Shown: positions 11,515 through 22,697 of the stretch, in pieces
Position numbering within the stretch: position 1 is the stretch's first letter
Layout of the letters: every line of letters begins with the position of its first letter
Assembly (NCBI GenBank): GCA_951640165.1
Contig: OX621236.1
Coordinates: 33,596,948 to 33,660,947, forward strand
From: Pseudoips prasinana
Taxonomy: Eukaryota; Arthropoda; Insecta; Lepidoptera; Nolidae
DNA length: 64,000 bases
Direction of reading: 5' to 3'
Program-made: the position numbers and the translations under genes
The notes under the pieces: model-generated
Told to the model about the DNA's origin: nothing
Database searches by the model: none
The model's input: only the letters and a program-made list of their open reading frames with translations

Positions 11515-11822
11515 AGAGAGGTAGGGCACAGAGTTCATTCGCTCGAAGAGCAGCCCGACTGGGGAAGTACCTCCACCTTACAGAAGACTCTCCTTTCCTC
11601 CCCTCCCTTCCGTTCCGTTCCCTTCCGTTTCTGAGTGTGAGTAAGGTCGCCAGAGCTCACCGGAGTGGGGGGGAAGGGTCAGCAACACTTGTTTGCTGAC
11701 TCTTAAAGGCCGGCAACGCACCCGCGACTCCTCTGCTGTTGCGAGTGTCCATGGGCGGCGGTGATCACTTACCATCAGGTGACCCACTTGCTCGTTTGTC
11801 GACCTCTGACATAAAAAAAAAA
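11515..11822 (+). mobile_element. Poly(A)-tailed non-LTR retroelement 3' fragment, family L
   Basis: Contains TTCATTCGCTCGAAGAGCAG, CCACCTTACAGAAGAC, GTGAGTAAGGTCGCCA, AAGGCCGGCAACGCACC, GGGCGGCGGTGATCACTTAC and CAGGTGACCCACTTGCTCGT, ending in a 12-base A run. The copy at 62250-62515 has the same order and A-rich end. The poly(A) end and 5' truncation point to LINE-type mobility. Confidence 0.75.
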
Positions 11823-11954
11823 AACAAGAAATCAATGATTTGATTATTTGATGTTGATTAATATCTACAGTAAAAGTTAAAGTATGCTGAAATATTTGGA
11901 AATTTAGAAAGGATGAATGTAAGAAGATTGACTAAGAAGAAGTATATCTAGCCT

Positions 11955-12130
11955 GTATGTATGGTACAACCGGAATGGGAAGACCTCGTAGAACATTCTC
12001 TGACCATGTCGAAGATATTCTTAAGAAAGCCTAGGTAGTACCCAGGCGAAAAGAAACAAGCGAGCGTCTGTGTGCATGAATTAAATAAATCACTGACGGA
12101 GTAGAATGATTTTTCTAGGTGCCACAGTCC
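11955..12130 (+). mobile_element. LINE coding remnant
   Basis: GGAAGACCTCGTAGAACATT, TCTGACCATGTCGAAGATAT and AAGAAACAAGCGAGCGTCTG resemble the decayed 3' coding part of a reverse transcriptase gene common in Lepidoptera. The frame is broken. Low certainty. Confidence 0.4.
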
Positions 12131-13074
12131 GAGATGGTTTTGAATGTGCCGATGAAAAATCTCTAATATTTTGCGGCAAATCATTAAACATTTTCACACA
12201 CATAGCATAGGAACTTTTTTGAAATAGTGTTGTGTAAATACACTAAATTCAAAAATGTACCATCAGAGTATTTGAGGCTTAAGTGTATTTATCACTTGAA
12301 GTTAAGAGTTCTGGTTTGCTTTTTAGGTATCTCTATTTACATGTTTTATTAGTGGAAATGCGAATTCGTGCAGAAACACATGTATAAAATGGCCTACGCG
12401 CTGAATTATAGATAAGTCGATTAGTTTCGTGCTTGGGGCTAGTTAATTTGGATTTGTATACCGGAGCTACCATAAATTAGTTTGTTTCATTAAGACGTGT
12501 TTCGGTAACAGAGAGAAATAAGAAAGAAAGAAATAGTTGCTGGTACAGTCGACGACAAACTTTGCAACTGTTAATTTGCACGATCTGTTAGTTTGTATTT
12601 TTTATTCAATTGTTAATTTATATTTGAGCGAACGAGATACAATATTTCATGATTTTTAATTCGCCCCGGTCTCGCACGGGTAAATAGATAGAATAAATTA
12701 GTAGGTTATTTGGTCAAATATCTTTTTATATGTATTTACCTATATAGTGTTTTGTTTGAGTGATTTGAAAAAACAAGCGGTAATTGAAACTTAACTTTAA
12801 TAGTTGCATACAATATTATAATTTTCGTAGTATTCTCAATGTTTTTGAAAATAAGATATGTGGCCGCTGTTAGTCGCTCATAATGTAACTGTCTATAGGA
12901 AGAATATTTTTGTAAAACAGTAAAATGTATTTTATCTTTTACAAACAAACATACAAAATATTAAATCTTTTATCTTTATTTTATTAGTTCAGATGTTCAG
13001 ATGAGAAAATTAATTAGACTACTACTAACTGCCTTTTGAGGTCCTCATACTCAGTAGCTCTCACTGGTTGTGAA
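12131..13074. other. Intronic DNA, nothing recognised
   Basis: AT-rich; no supported gene, exon or repeat. Confidence 0.45.
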
Positions 13075-13590
13075 GTGAGCGTTAAAGATAAAGATTTATT
13101 TATTGCCAAACTGTGTACATGTTAGGTCTTATTTCTAGGTTAGATTCACAGTCTACCCAAATCGGATATGCAATACAAGGCGCAACAATGCGGCTTAAGA
13201 ACTTAAATTAACTAAAACTAAATATATTTTTTCCCAAAATATTCTTGTAGATCATAAAAAACTTTATCTATAAACCATTTTTTAAGTTTTGTTTTAAATT
13301 CATTCCCGTTTAATGATTTTATAACTGTAGGTACGTGATTGTACACACGGATAGCTGTAATATATGCAGTTTTATAGTAGAGCATGTTGTTAATAATGGG
13401 CAAATTAATATTATGTTTATATTGACTACGAATATTTGTCTTAGTAGTCGATTTAAAATTAAAATAGAGCATATTGTTTTTGACAAATAAACACAACTCA
13501 AGTATATAAATTCCTGTACTAAGCGTTAAAAAGTTTTTCGTTCTAAACACTGCTCTTAATGTCTCGTTAAGGTTAGGCATCTAGGCTCGC
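13075..13590 (-). mobile_element. 5'-truncated CR1/Jockey-type LINE (ORF2 C-terminus + 3' UTR)
   Basis: The minus-strand frame 13218-13580 encodes a 120-residue piece ending in a segment (VYNHVPTVIKSLNGNEFKTK, then a WFIDKVFYDLQEYF-like end) that parallels the last residues of the full-length LINE at 40699-43605 (FNKIPEKIKTLNLDNFKKEL, then YSLKDYLED). The 3' side reads TTAAAGATAAAGATTTATTT, like the 3' terminus of that element. It is a related, dead-on-arrival copy, not the same subfamily. Confidence 0.7.
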
Positions 13591-13765
13591 GGTCAGTTCA
13601 CAGATTTCTGCGAGTCTCCGTGCTTCGGAGAGCACGTTAAGCTGTCGGTCGGGGTGGGGATGGATGGATTAGGCTACAGTCGTTAAGCCATATCAGAGGC
13701 CTACTGGGTGGCTTGAACAACTCTGGTAGTCAATGCCCATACCACGAGTAAGTAAACTACCATTT
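13580..13765. repeat. SINE-like repeat R, copy 2
   Basis: Matches 6190-6403 in order: GGCTCGCGGTCAGT, GAGTCTCCGTGCTTCGGAG, GCACGTTAAGCTG, AGAGGCCTACTGGG, CTTGAACAACTCTGG. A short central deletion distinguishes it. Confidence 0.7.
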
Positions 13766-13839
13766 TCCCCATACAAACTAATCCTCCCTGAATATTAACA
13801 CTACCTTCATCAATATTTTGTACGCTTATATACAAATAA

Positions 13840-14213
13840 CTAGCTATGCCCCGCGGTTTCACCCGCGTTGAAGTACTTTTGGCGTAAAAGAGTAACAAAC
13901 ATACATTCATACATATTTATTTTATACTCACAAATTTGCATTTATAATATTAGTAGGATGTGTACCTCTAGCGGTTTTGGCAGTGCACGCCGCAATGGCT
14001 CGCAGATGGTACATTTTTTCCTACTTGACACTTATCGTCATATTTTGGACAATTCACACAATATCTTTATAAATTGTAACCTATGTGTTATTCTGATGTA
14101 TAAGCTATATTATTGTAAAGTTTCATTAAAATCCATTCAGTAGTTTTTACGTGAAAGAGTAACAAACATCCATCCATACTTACAAACTTTCGCGTTTATA
14201 ATATTAGTAGGAT
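13840..14213 (-). mobile_element. Composite Lep1-type Helitron, inverted copy
   Basis: Begins (reverse complement) CTAGCTATGCCCCGCGGTTT and ends ATAATATTAGTAGGA. It carries the same composite structure as 720-1081 and 27677-28004. The 91-residue open frame at 13868-14143 is a by-product of the repeat. Confidence 0.8.
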
Positions 14214-14610
14214 ATAAAGATACCTGTCACGACTATCCGACTGTTTCGTTTTTGTGAATAAACCAATTATTATAGAAGTTATTGTCCTCAAAATATAAAT
14301 AAAAATGTCTATTTTAAACTGCCGAATAAAAATGTCGGGTAAACGAATCTGGCGACTGCAAACAACACAAATGAAGCGGTTAGGTATAGACTATTTTCTT
14401 GTTTTCAATAACTGGTATAAAAGTCCATTCATTTTTGAAGGAGGAATTACATGAGATGAAATCCCGATTTTAGTATTGCTTTCTATTTCACACGTATGGG
14501 TGGAGAGACAGAGAGGGAGGGAGTGAGAGTCTTGGTACTACATACTCCACACAATGTTCGCCTTTAATAATAACGCCATGCTATGACTTGATATGTAATG
14601 TATGTATTAA

Positions 14611-14757
14611 TCCTACTAATATAATAAAAGCGAAAATTCACGCAAACACTACGGCAAAGATTTCGATGACTTTTAGTAATATGGCTTTTATATCGTAATA
14701 GGACGTGGGATATAAATTTTAAATTTTAACTCGGGTGAAACCGCGAGGCACAGCTAG
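14611..14757 (+). mobile_element. Lep1-type Helitron, short
   Basis: TCCTACTAATATAATAAAAG at the start and CTCGGGTGAAACCGCGAGGC then ACAGCTAG at the end, before T. Internally deleted. Confidence 0.75.
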
Positions 14758-14954
14758 TGATTGATGTTTCTATTGATTTTTAACCAACCCCGGTTTTTAA
14801 CGAAACGACGAAATTTTTACGAAATTCAGGTGTTAGATCTCAATATCAGAACTTGTTATGTACAAGTGTATACAAGACTAAGTGTTCCGAAGATAAATGT
14901 TATTTATATGGCACCTGTCACCTTCAATAATCTGCCTAAGTGTTAGACGAAGTA

Positions 14955-15080
14955 TCCTACTAATATTATAAATGCGAAAATATCTTTCTTTCTTTCACGC
15001 TGTACAAAAATACTGTACCGATTTTATGAAATTTGGTTCATATAGCCTGAGAAAGGGCATAGGCTTCTTTTAAATGCGAA
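14955..15080 (+). mobile_element. Helitron-like 5' end fragment
   Basis: TCCTACTAATATTATAAATG followed by GCGAAAATATCTTTCTTTCT. No CTAG end is found, so only a 5' part remains, or a different family sharing the start. Confidence 0.55.
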
Positions 15081-15525
15081 TAAAGGGTTGTAAGGGGTTG
15101 ACAGCATCCGGATAGGCATTATACGTAATATTCTCTTAAGTTTCAAAGCGAACTAAAACTAAGTTAATATAGACTTCTAAGACATGTTTATATAGTTATA
15201 TACAAATTACGCTAATAAAAGCGCGTCGAAAAAGAAATTTATCACGCTAGCAAATTACACATAAATCGTAAAAGTTACTGGTGACGCACAAACATTCATT
15301 AAGAACGGCCAGTATCAAAATTAACTTAAGGCTGCGGTCCCACCAGAGCAGCTTCAGCTTCCTCTAGCCGAGTGGTGCGCGAAACGGTCTGTCTATGGTC
15401 TGTTCTCAGACCAAACTTAAATCTAGATTTCGTCTACATCGGAATGGTCAGTTTCATTTACCAGAAATTTATTGTCGGCAGTTTAAAATTGGCTTTTTTT
15501 TTAAATTGGATCACTCGGAGCCGTG

Positions 15526-15651
15526 GTACACACGGCTACATATCAAGCTATACATTTCCAGTATAAGCTGATCCCGCGTTGTATAGGATTCCATACAATG
15601 AAAGTTCAGATTATATTGCAAATGTATAGCTTGATATGTAGCCGTGTGTAC
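15526..15651. mobile_element. Foldback MITE, family Q, copy 1
   Basis: Ends are inverted repeats of 30 bases or more: GTACACACGGCTACATATCA... and ...TGATATGTAGCCGTGTGTAC, with TATACATTT at the inner side of both. A shorter copy with the same ends is at 18894-18979. No coding capacity. Confidence 0.8.
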
Positions 15652-15683
15652 GTGTACTGTGTACCGTGTGTGTGGATATTACG

Positions 15684-15711
15684 TAACGGGCATACTCATG
15701 TATGCCCGTTA
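15684..15711. repeat. Perfect 12-bp hairpin
   Basis: TAACGGGCATAC, loop TCAT, GTATGCCCGTTA. Exact pairing. Lies 32 bases after the family Q MITE; role unknown. Confidence 0.65.
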
Positions 15712-16378
15712 TTTACTATTACCGTACGTATTTAGTTATTATACACAGCTTGTTTTATTATTTTAGAAATCGGTCGAAACCCTTTTATATTGCTTAAAAA
15801 TAGGGAGGTGTTTTAAAATTCAAGGAGGAAAATGGCAACCAGGAAATGGCTCTTAATAGGGAAATATAATAAATTTATCTTTGAACGCTTTTATTGCTGA
15901 CCGTCCATACAATCACCGTCCGAGCATACTGAGGCCTCGCTTCTGTCAGTGAAGGAAATAACTGTATCTTTTAATTCACACTTTACAATGTTTCCATACA
16001 CATAATCATTATCTCATCGTAATACATTGTTCATATTTGTTATGACATTGTAAGTTCGGTAAATAACTCATTCCGTTTTCCTAATACAACAAAGTTGTAC
16101 CAGCGCCTATACAAGGTCTACAAATACTCGTACATTTCCCGAGTTTGCAAAATTGATTTAGATCAATGAACTATATATATAGTCATTAGTGATCGCCAAC
16201 AGACAAATGTATTTTATTAGTCATAAAACGTTATTGACAGTCGTTAATTTACGTAATTTAACACAGTGTTCTAATCGGGGGTCGGTTCGGTAGACTATCC
16301 ATGAGTATCAATGGAATTTTTTGACTTACATCGCTGTTAAGAAAATTCTTCTGGTATTTTATTTTTTTAAGTTTCAAG
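15712..16378. other. Intronic DNA, nothing recognised
   Basis: No gene, exon or repeat family recognised. Confidence 0.45.
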
Positions 16379-16454
16379 AAAGTATGCCTCTATTCGTATA
16401 TCTATATTACTGCATTTTGTCAGTAATATAGATCTACGAATAGAGGCACGCTTT
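16379..16454. repeat. Near-perfect 34-bp hairpin (pre-miRNA-sized)
   Basis: Arms AAAGTATGCCTCTATTCGTA... and ...TACGAATAGAGGCACGCTTT pair over about 34 bases with few mismatches around an 8-base loop (CATTTTGT). It could be a decayed foldback MITE or a small-RNA hairpin; the sequence alone cannot decide. Confidence 0.7.
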
Positions 16455-17219
16455 ATCTATCTATCATATCTAACTATGATTTAAGTATTATTGTATCCTT
16501 TATAGAGTTGGTTCTCTCGTAACAAGCAAGTTAGGCATAAACAAAATTTACATTACAGGTATTCAAGAACGCCACTCTCATCTCATGATCTCTAGTATCA
16601 GTGCATCAGTATAGGTCTCATTCTCCTATCTTTATTGTGATTTATTTGCGGCCAAAACGACATTTGTTCTCCTTATATAACTCGTAATTTAAGGTATTTT
16701 CATTGCTCACGCCATCCGTACTCAGCTGTCAATTTTTGCCTTTTTCACATGGTTTTATGCTCATTCCTAGCACTCGATTCGTTACATGGTTGATGACAGC
16801 TGATTAAATGACTACCATCGGTGAATTTTTACTCAATGAATACGAGTCTAATTGTTAAATTCATTTACAAACTTGCCTTGTTAGATACGATGGTATTCAA
16901 ATGTAACTCATGGTTGGACTATAGTTAAATGTAGAACTAGTATCTATTATATAGCAGTGTTATCAGTGAACTTCAAATTAGGCGGTGAACACATCCTCTG
17001 TTATAGACTATAGACTCGCTCTCTATAAATGCTCAAAGTTTTGCATACAATAATGAACTAGAATGAATATTTTTTTATACATTAGGTTAGGTCTCAGCGG
17101 AGACATAAGGATCGGCAATGCATAAGTGATTTGCAAACGTAATACATTACACTAACATTTACTATCAGGTTTACATTTTTAGAAAAATTTGGAAGTAGTC
17201 CCACGTTTTCTTGTAATTA
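16455..17219. other. Intronic DNA, nothing recognised
   Basis: No supported feature. Confidence 0.45.
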
Positions 17220-17379
17220 TCCTACTAATATTATAAATGTGAAAGTTTGTAGGTATAGGTGTATGGCTGTTTGTTACTCTTTTACGCAAAAATTACCGAA
17301 CGGATTATGATGAAACTTTCTAGTAATGTAGCTTATTATCCGAATAACACATATATAAACTTTAACACGGCACAGCTAG
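17220..17379 (+). mobile_element. Lep1-type Helitron, internally deleted
   Basis: TCCTACTAATATTATAAATG at the start; ends ACACGGCACAGCTAG before T. The terminal hairpin stem has been lost. Confidence 0.75.
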
Positions 17380-17594
17380 TATTATATATATCGAATGCCT
17401 AATGCATTTATAAGTAAAAACCTTTCTAAATAATATCATTCTTCGTAGTAAATTTGTACCTAAGATTAAATGCCATATTTCCACTACTCTTATATTCAAG
17501 TGACTTAACAACACGGGTTTTATTATTTTCCTCGAACATTATAATATTTAAATGTGCAACAAAGAAGCAACTGGCATATAATTACCACAAGGTC

Positions 17595-17894
17595 CGTTAT
17601 AATAATAATACCTTAATATAGACAAAACCATTGACAATATGTAGTAAAAATATTAGACTTAAACTATATAATTAAACATAATCTCTTGACAATAACTTGA
17701 TACGAGCTAGCTAAATATCATTTCTGTAATAAAATTAATTTTATTAATGTTTTCATACAAGATGTACCTAAATATCTATGTTACTAGAAATAATATCTAA
17801 TGTATACAACTATATTACTACAAACATGTTCTGACTATTTACAAGCGCTTTTTTAAAGTCTACGTGAATAAAAACCTTTTTTATTTTTTATTTC
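17595..17894 (-). repeat. Dispersed 300-bp repeat S, copy 1
   Basis: The inverted counterpart of 25340-25632: both share AACATGTTCTGACTATTTAC / GTAAATAGTCAGAACATGTT, AAGCGCTTTTTTAAAGTCTA and CTTGATACGAGCTAGCTAAA. A third partial copy is at 34255-34445. No coding potential; class unknown. Confidence 0.8.
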
Positions 17895-18893
17895 ATATAA
17901 AATACTCCACGGAATCCACTAAAATCAATTTACAGATTATAAGATTCGCACATTATTTGTAGTGTTAAATATTTCGATGTCACCAGTGTGCACAATGTGT
18001 TACAATTGGTTCACGGCCGATAATTGGTTCTGGGTTGTTTTGGTTGTCGTCCATTGTGGCTCCATTAAGCTTGTTACCGCGTCGTGAGCGGTCACCTCAG
18101 CAGTGTTGTGACCTGTGTATCTTATTACCGCATTAAACCTCTTCTTTATCGAACTCGCGTGTTGTGTAATCTGGTGTCTGTTATAAGATTTACTTGTTTG
18201 TGGACATTACAATTGTATAGGATGTTTATCAAGCACTGATAAAAAATTCTTGGCTGCAGATGTGTAGGAGACTGTTAGAGAATTTTGGTTTTTAGTGTTG
18301 GGGAATTTGTGTCCCTACCTCCCGTACCTGTACCTATAGGAAAATAGCTATAATCCTAGGATTATAGTTGAGCTGATGCCATCTCTAATAGAAATATAAA
18401 CTATTATGGTATTTACAGTTGTTAATATAAATATTTCAAAAAGAAACAAGTAAATAAAATGCCGACAGTACTGCGTATAATTACTTCCTCATCGAATTAC
18501 ATCATTATGAACTTATGCTACTTTTACTGATATGTGCAAGATTTGCACTTTACCAATTTCGGACGTCAGAGGTTGTTCCGAATAAAATATAAAAAATCTA
18601 TCTTATAATGTTCTATATTTGATCCGCTACTCGGCACTCATTATTGATCCAATAGGAAGAATCATGGTGTCTATGTATTGGCACTTCGCTAGTTGAGAGG
18701 CCGTACATTATTGTTTGTTATTAATTAAGCAGAACTATTTGTTAATATAATTTTATGTTTTATTTTTGCACTGATATCGGCATTTATATTAGATTTAGCT
18801 CGTATTCATCCAATGACTTGTCTGGAAGAAATCGCTTAATGCGATATGATGATAATTTTATTGCTTCAATGTTAAATGTCCATTCGTTTTTGT
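17895..18893. other. Intronic DNA with a 20-bp palindrome
   Basis: A perfect palindrome CTATAATCCTAGGATTATAG occupies 18348-18367. Nothing else is recognised. Confidence 0.5.
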
Positions 18894-18979
18894 GTACACA
18901 CGGCTACATATCAAGCTATACATTTCCAATATAAGTTGACGAATAGCTGAAGTATAGCTTGATATGTAGCCGTGTGTAC
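18894..18979. mobile_element. Foldback MITE, family Q, copy 2 (86 bp)
   Basis: Same ends as 15526-15651: GTACACACGGCTACATATCA and TGATATGTAGCCGTGTGTAC. The 28-base arms are exact and enclose a loop of about 30 bases, so a transcript would fold as a pre-miRNA-sized hairpin. Confidence 0.8.
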
Positions 18980-19539
18980 CATAAAGTTTATTTTATTTTT
19001 TATTAAGTTTACATTTTGGTTTCTTAGTAAGTTTCACTATTAACAGTTTTTACCTCTCCGGATATGTTTTCCGTTTTTGTGTGTGGCTAGGTTAGCCAAA
19101 AATATATCCTCCATATAATATTACCTATATTATTTAACTGCACTGAATTATTAATTGAGGTATTTGACTGCAAACTCTAAATTACCTGTAGTAAAATCTG
19201 AACCGTATAACCCTAGGACTATAGCTGTTTCCTTGCTACATAGTACGTGAAGTTCGTGTGTGACCAATGACCTGACGGACTAATGACCTTTAGACGATGT
19301 AATTTAGTGAAGAATGTCGGGTTTTGTTTACTAATAAGGCGAAGGACATGGCAGCTATGGTTGTTGTGAGTGGGAAGGTAAAACAATCGATACTTTATGT
19401 GCTTTTGTATATATGTATGTATACATAATGACTGTGGGTGGATTTCATTAATATTGAATTCAACTAATTGGTAGCCACCAAGGAAGAACGGGGGAGATAC
19501 TTTGATATCTCTTTTTGTTCATTAGCCCTTTGTTGACTG
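18980..19539. other. Intronic DNA, nothing recognised
   Basis: No supported feature. Confidence 0.4.
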
Positions 19540-19665
19540 TTTTTGACGGGCCGTTTGGTGTGGTTTGTAAATACTCGCCTTGCCGCAGGTCGTGTGTTCG
19601 ATTCCCACCCAGGACAGATATCTGTTTGTCCTGAGTCTGGGTATAATTATCTATATAAGTAAGTC
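19540..19665 (+). mobile_element. tRNA-headed SINE family A, fragment
   Basis: GACGGGCCGTTTGGTGTGGT (A-box side), GTGTTCGATTCCCACCCAGG (B box) and TTTGTCCTGAGTCTGGGTAT are present; the 3' body is missing. Confidence 0.75.
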
Positions 19666-19889
19666 TCATTGGTCAAACCAAATAAGAGCGCGCTTGCGTG
19701 CTTCCCAAATTTCCTGTAACACATTTCCGTCCGTCCCAACTTACTCCAACAAAAAATATCCAGCAACCGAGAGCCAAGATGTTACCCATCAATAAGTCAA
19801 CAGTTCAGAAACACCTCTTGAACGTCGTGATATATATTATCAGGGTTACCGCCTATATGATCGCTTTGACAAATCACTTGCCGAATTTG

Positions 19890-20035
19890 ACTGCACCTGT
19901 GGCGCAGCGGTTAACACAGGCGCCTCGTCACTTCGGGTTCCCGGGTTCAATTTCCGCGCAGGACAACCATTTGCGTTACCCATAAATACATAGTTAATCT
20001 GAGTCTGGGTGTACTTTGTATCCGTCAAATATATT
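19890..20035 (+). mobile_element. tRNA-headed SINE family B
   Basis: Head reads CTGTGGCGCAGCGGTTAACA (A box) and CGGGTTCCCGGGTTCAATTT (B box), followed by AGGACAACCATTTGCG, ACCCATAAATACATAGTTA and GAGTCTGGGTGTA. The head is tRNA-like but lacks a cloverleaf, so it is a SINE and not a tRNA gene. Confidence 0.75.
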
Positions 20036-20574
20036 TAAAAAATGGAAGTGGTACCTATCGTATAAGAGTCTAGAATTGTCTACACATGTGCCATCATCCG
20101 TGACTCACTTACGAGTAGGGTTGTCCGCTGTAAACCAGTGCCGGGTGTTTCCACCCAGCTAACGCGCAAACGCCGATCCTTTCGGCAGGAAAATGAAAGA
20201 AATTGCGCTAAGATAGTTCAATTTTCCATATTTATAGAATTTTAGAAATTTTCTTTGCCTTTCTCGAAATATTGTGTTTTGCCGTGTTGTGTTCAAGGAA
20301 TAAGAACAAATCATACAAAAATCTCTTTGTTCAATAATATTTATATTTTTTTATTTTCAAATAGTCTTCGTTGTAGACCTAACTTACCACTATAACATGT
20401 TATATTTAGAATTGCAATTATTGCCCATGCAAAACGTAACATTTAATTTCATGGTATTTAACATGCTAATGTTCCATCTATATTTAAAGTTCCAACACAA
20501 ACTAATTTATTTTTAAATTAACTGATAAGATGTACTGACCATTGTTTTGTCATGCATGACACATTTTTGTACCG
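20036..20574. other. Intronic DNA, nothing recognised
   Basis: No supported feature. Confidence 0.4.
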
Positions 20575-20888
20575 CTGCTGTCCTTATTGGAACGAAGTTC
20601 CTTATCGCGCGTTGTGAAAGGGGGCTAGACGGAAAAAAATCTTACGAAAAGTTGTCACGACACTTTTTGCAGCTACGCGGCGTGCGCATAGCTGCCTCTG
20701 CCTGTGTCTCTCTCTCTCTCTCTCTCTTATAGAAAGCAAGCCAGATATTTTCATTTCTATTTCGCATTGAACAGTGTGGTGTCGCGACGATTATTTTTGT
20801 TGAGTGTATACTGGTTTTTGTACATAATAAATAATAAGAAATAACTTCGTTCCATCCGGGTGTCCCTTGACACCTCTCAAGTTTTTTT
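20575..20888 (+). mobile_element. Terminal-inverted-repeat element E, copy 1
   Basis: Begins ATTGGAACGAAGTTCCTTAT and ends AACTTCGTTCCATCCGGGTG then TCCCTTGACACCTCTCAAG. The subterminal GGAACGAAGTT is inverted at the other side. An inverted copy sits at 45782-45985. A (CT)n run lies at 20707-20727. Superfamily unknown. Confidence 0.65.
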
Positions 20889-20919
20889 CTACATCATATA
20901 TGCCGATAGTAATAGTGCA

Positions 20920-21130
20920 ACTGTCCGAATTTCGGCTACGGCGGCCAATTATAACGGAGACTAGCCAACTACGCAGGACATGGTAAATATAGTGTTAGTG
21001 CAGCAGTTTGTGCGCAAACAAAAGTGCACTCTCTATTCACGCACACTCATAATCCGGGACGAGATGAGGTGCAAGACGGTCGAATTTACGTGCTCTACGA
21101 GGCATGTGCGTCTAACACCGCCTACTTACT
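20920..21130 (+). repeat. Dispersed retroelement-like repeat X, copy 1
   Basis: CCGAATTTCGGCTACGGCGG, ACTACGCAGGA and CAAAAGTGCACTC recur inverted at 27420-27600. The 89-residue frame at 20980-21249 is part of this repeat and lacks motifs. Confidence 0.6.
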
Positions 21131-21702
21131 GGTTCCGCCTGCTATTGCGTGTTTTTTATTGCAGTAATAACGCTTTGGCCCGACAAACCAACAAGTACCT
21201 TCACAGATACTTAACTATGTTTTTTCTCTACTATAGACAATCGCCGTAAAAATCACATATAAGCGTCCAATAAGATATACTTTATAAAATATAAAAAAAG
21301 TAAACTTAGTTGCGAAGGCAAAATTTAATGGCTTTAAGTATGACGTCGACTCCTATCAAATTTAAGAAGACGTCACTACAAAATGTTGTGCATACTGTAC
21401 GCCACAAGCCAGCTGTTATATGTATGCTAACGAGATCTTCCGCAATATCTCCACTGATCCCACAACCACAATTTTGTAGTTTTTTTAGTAGTTTTGAATT
21501 GGGTTTTAAATAGCTAATAACAAAAACTATCGCGATTAAACTCTATAAGGTATCAAATAAAAAGATACCCGCATTGAAATCAGCCCACCCGCTTAGGAAC
21601 TATGATGCATAGATAGACTCATAGATTATTTTTAACAGACTTAAAAACGTAGTTTATTGTTTATATAAGAATACCTTCGCTGTTTGTGAATTGATTTTGA
21701 AA

Positions 21703-21926
21703 AGTCGCCGAACATCGTTTTCGTGAATGGCGTTCAAATAAATAAAGGTTAAAAATGACTTAATCAATCGTTAAATCGGCTTCCATGACCACATGTGACG
21801 TCATAAATGGTCCGGAATCGATTTTCCACGTTGAAGTCGATTTAACGATTGATTAAATAATTTTAACCTTTATTTATTTGAACGCCATTCACGAAAATGA
21901 TGACGACTTAGCCGGTAGAGCCCCTG
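21703..21926. mobile_element. Foldback MITE, family P, copy 2 (left end truncated)
   Basis: AGTCGCCGAACATCG starts the element inside the usual left repeat; the right end is complete (GACTTAGCCGGTAGAGCCCC). Long internal arms AATGGCGTTCAAATAAATAA and TTATTTATTTGAACGCCATT pair exactly. Confidence 0.8.
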
Positions 21927-22240
21927 GTCCTAAACTAGACTGAGCTTCTGCTATGGCAACCAGGCAAATGATTAACATACTGATATATATTTATAAATAT
22001 GTACATCAAATTATGGATACAATCACAAATAATTGTTCTAATCTCACAAATATTTGTCCTGGGTGGGGATCAAACCTAGACTAGCTTAGCAATGACTGCT
22101 TCTAAAACTTGATTTGTACCACTGCGCATACGATAATGTAAAGATCTCAGTGTACGGCCATGCTTTCCTCATTTTTTTCATTCCGCTTAAACAATTCTGA
22201 TTGGAACATTTACCTATACGATTAGGTAAAGTATTATGTA

Positions 22241-22697
22241 CTAGCGGTGCCCTGCGGTTTCATCCGCGTCAAACTTTATAAATCATAGCCTATGTGTTAT
22301 TCGGATATATAAGCTACTAGCGGCCTGGTACGTGCTTCGCTACGTATAAGGCATAGTAATAAAAAAAATGATTATTAAGTTCATTTATTTATACAAAAAA
22401 CATATTTTAAATTGCTAAATGATGTAGATTTTACACTTTTTCAAGACTTTTTTAAAATTTTCTCTACGTACCAACCTTCCCTGGACTTCCACCAATAATT
22501 CAAGACCAAAATTAGCCAAATCGGTAAAGGCGTTGTTGAGTTATAACATTACAACGAAAAGTGGCATTGATTTTTATATATATAGATATTACAACAAAGT
22601 TTCTTCAAAATCCGTTCAGTAGTTTTGCTTGAAAGAGTAACAAACATCCATACATGCATCCATACTCACAATTTTCGTATTTATAATATTAGTTGGA
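22241..22697 (-). mobile_element. Lep1-type Helitron with a nested Helitron
   Basis: Inverted element: CTAGCGGTGCCCTGCGGTTT at the left (3' terminus) and TTATAATATTAGTTGGA at the right (5' terminus). It is split between A316 and T587 by a 270-bp second Helitron. Outside the insertion the parts rejoin into normal family sequence. Confidence 0.85.
22317..22586 (-). mobile_element. Helitron-like element, family C, nested
   Basis: Reads CTAGCGGCCTGGTACGTGCT at one end and TTGATTTTTATATATATAGA at the other, the same ends as 63624-63878. It lies exactly between an A and a T of the host Helitron without target duplication, which is the Helitron insertion pattern. Confidence 0.85.

Noticed and set aside
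19890..20035. tRNA gene (also at 47960-48050, 54228-54300 and 58830-58900)
   Set aside because: A and B boxes are present, but the sequences continue into a shared SINE body and recur in many orientations without a full cloverleaf. They are SINE heads.
20707..20727. CRISPR-like or regulatory CT repeat
   Set aside because: A plain (CT)n microsatellite within element E; no spaced repeats of CRISPR type occur anywhere in the window.
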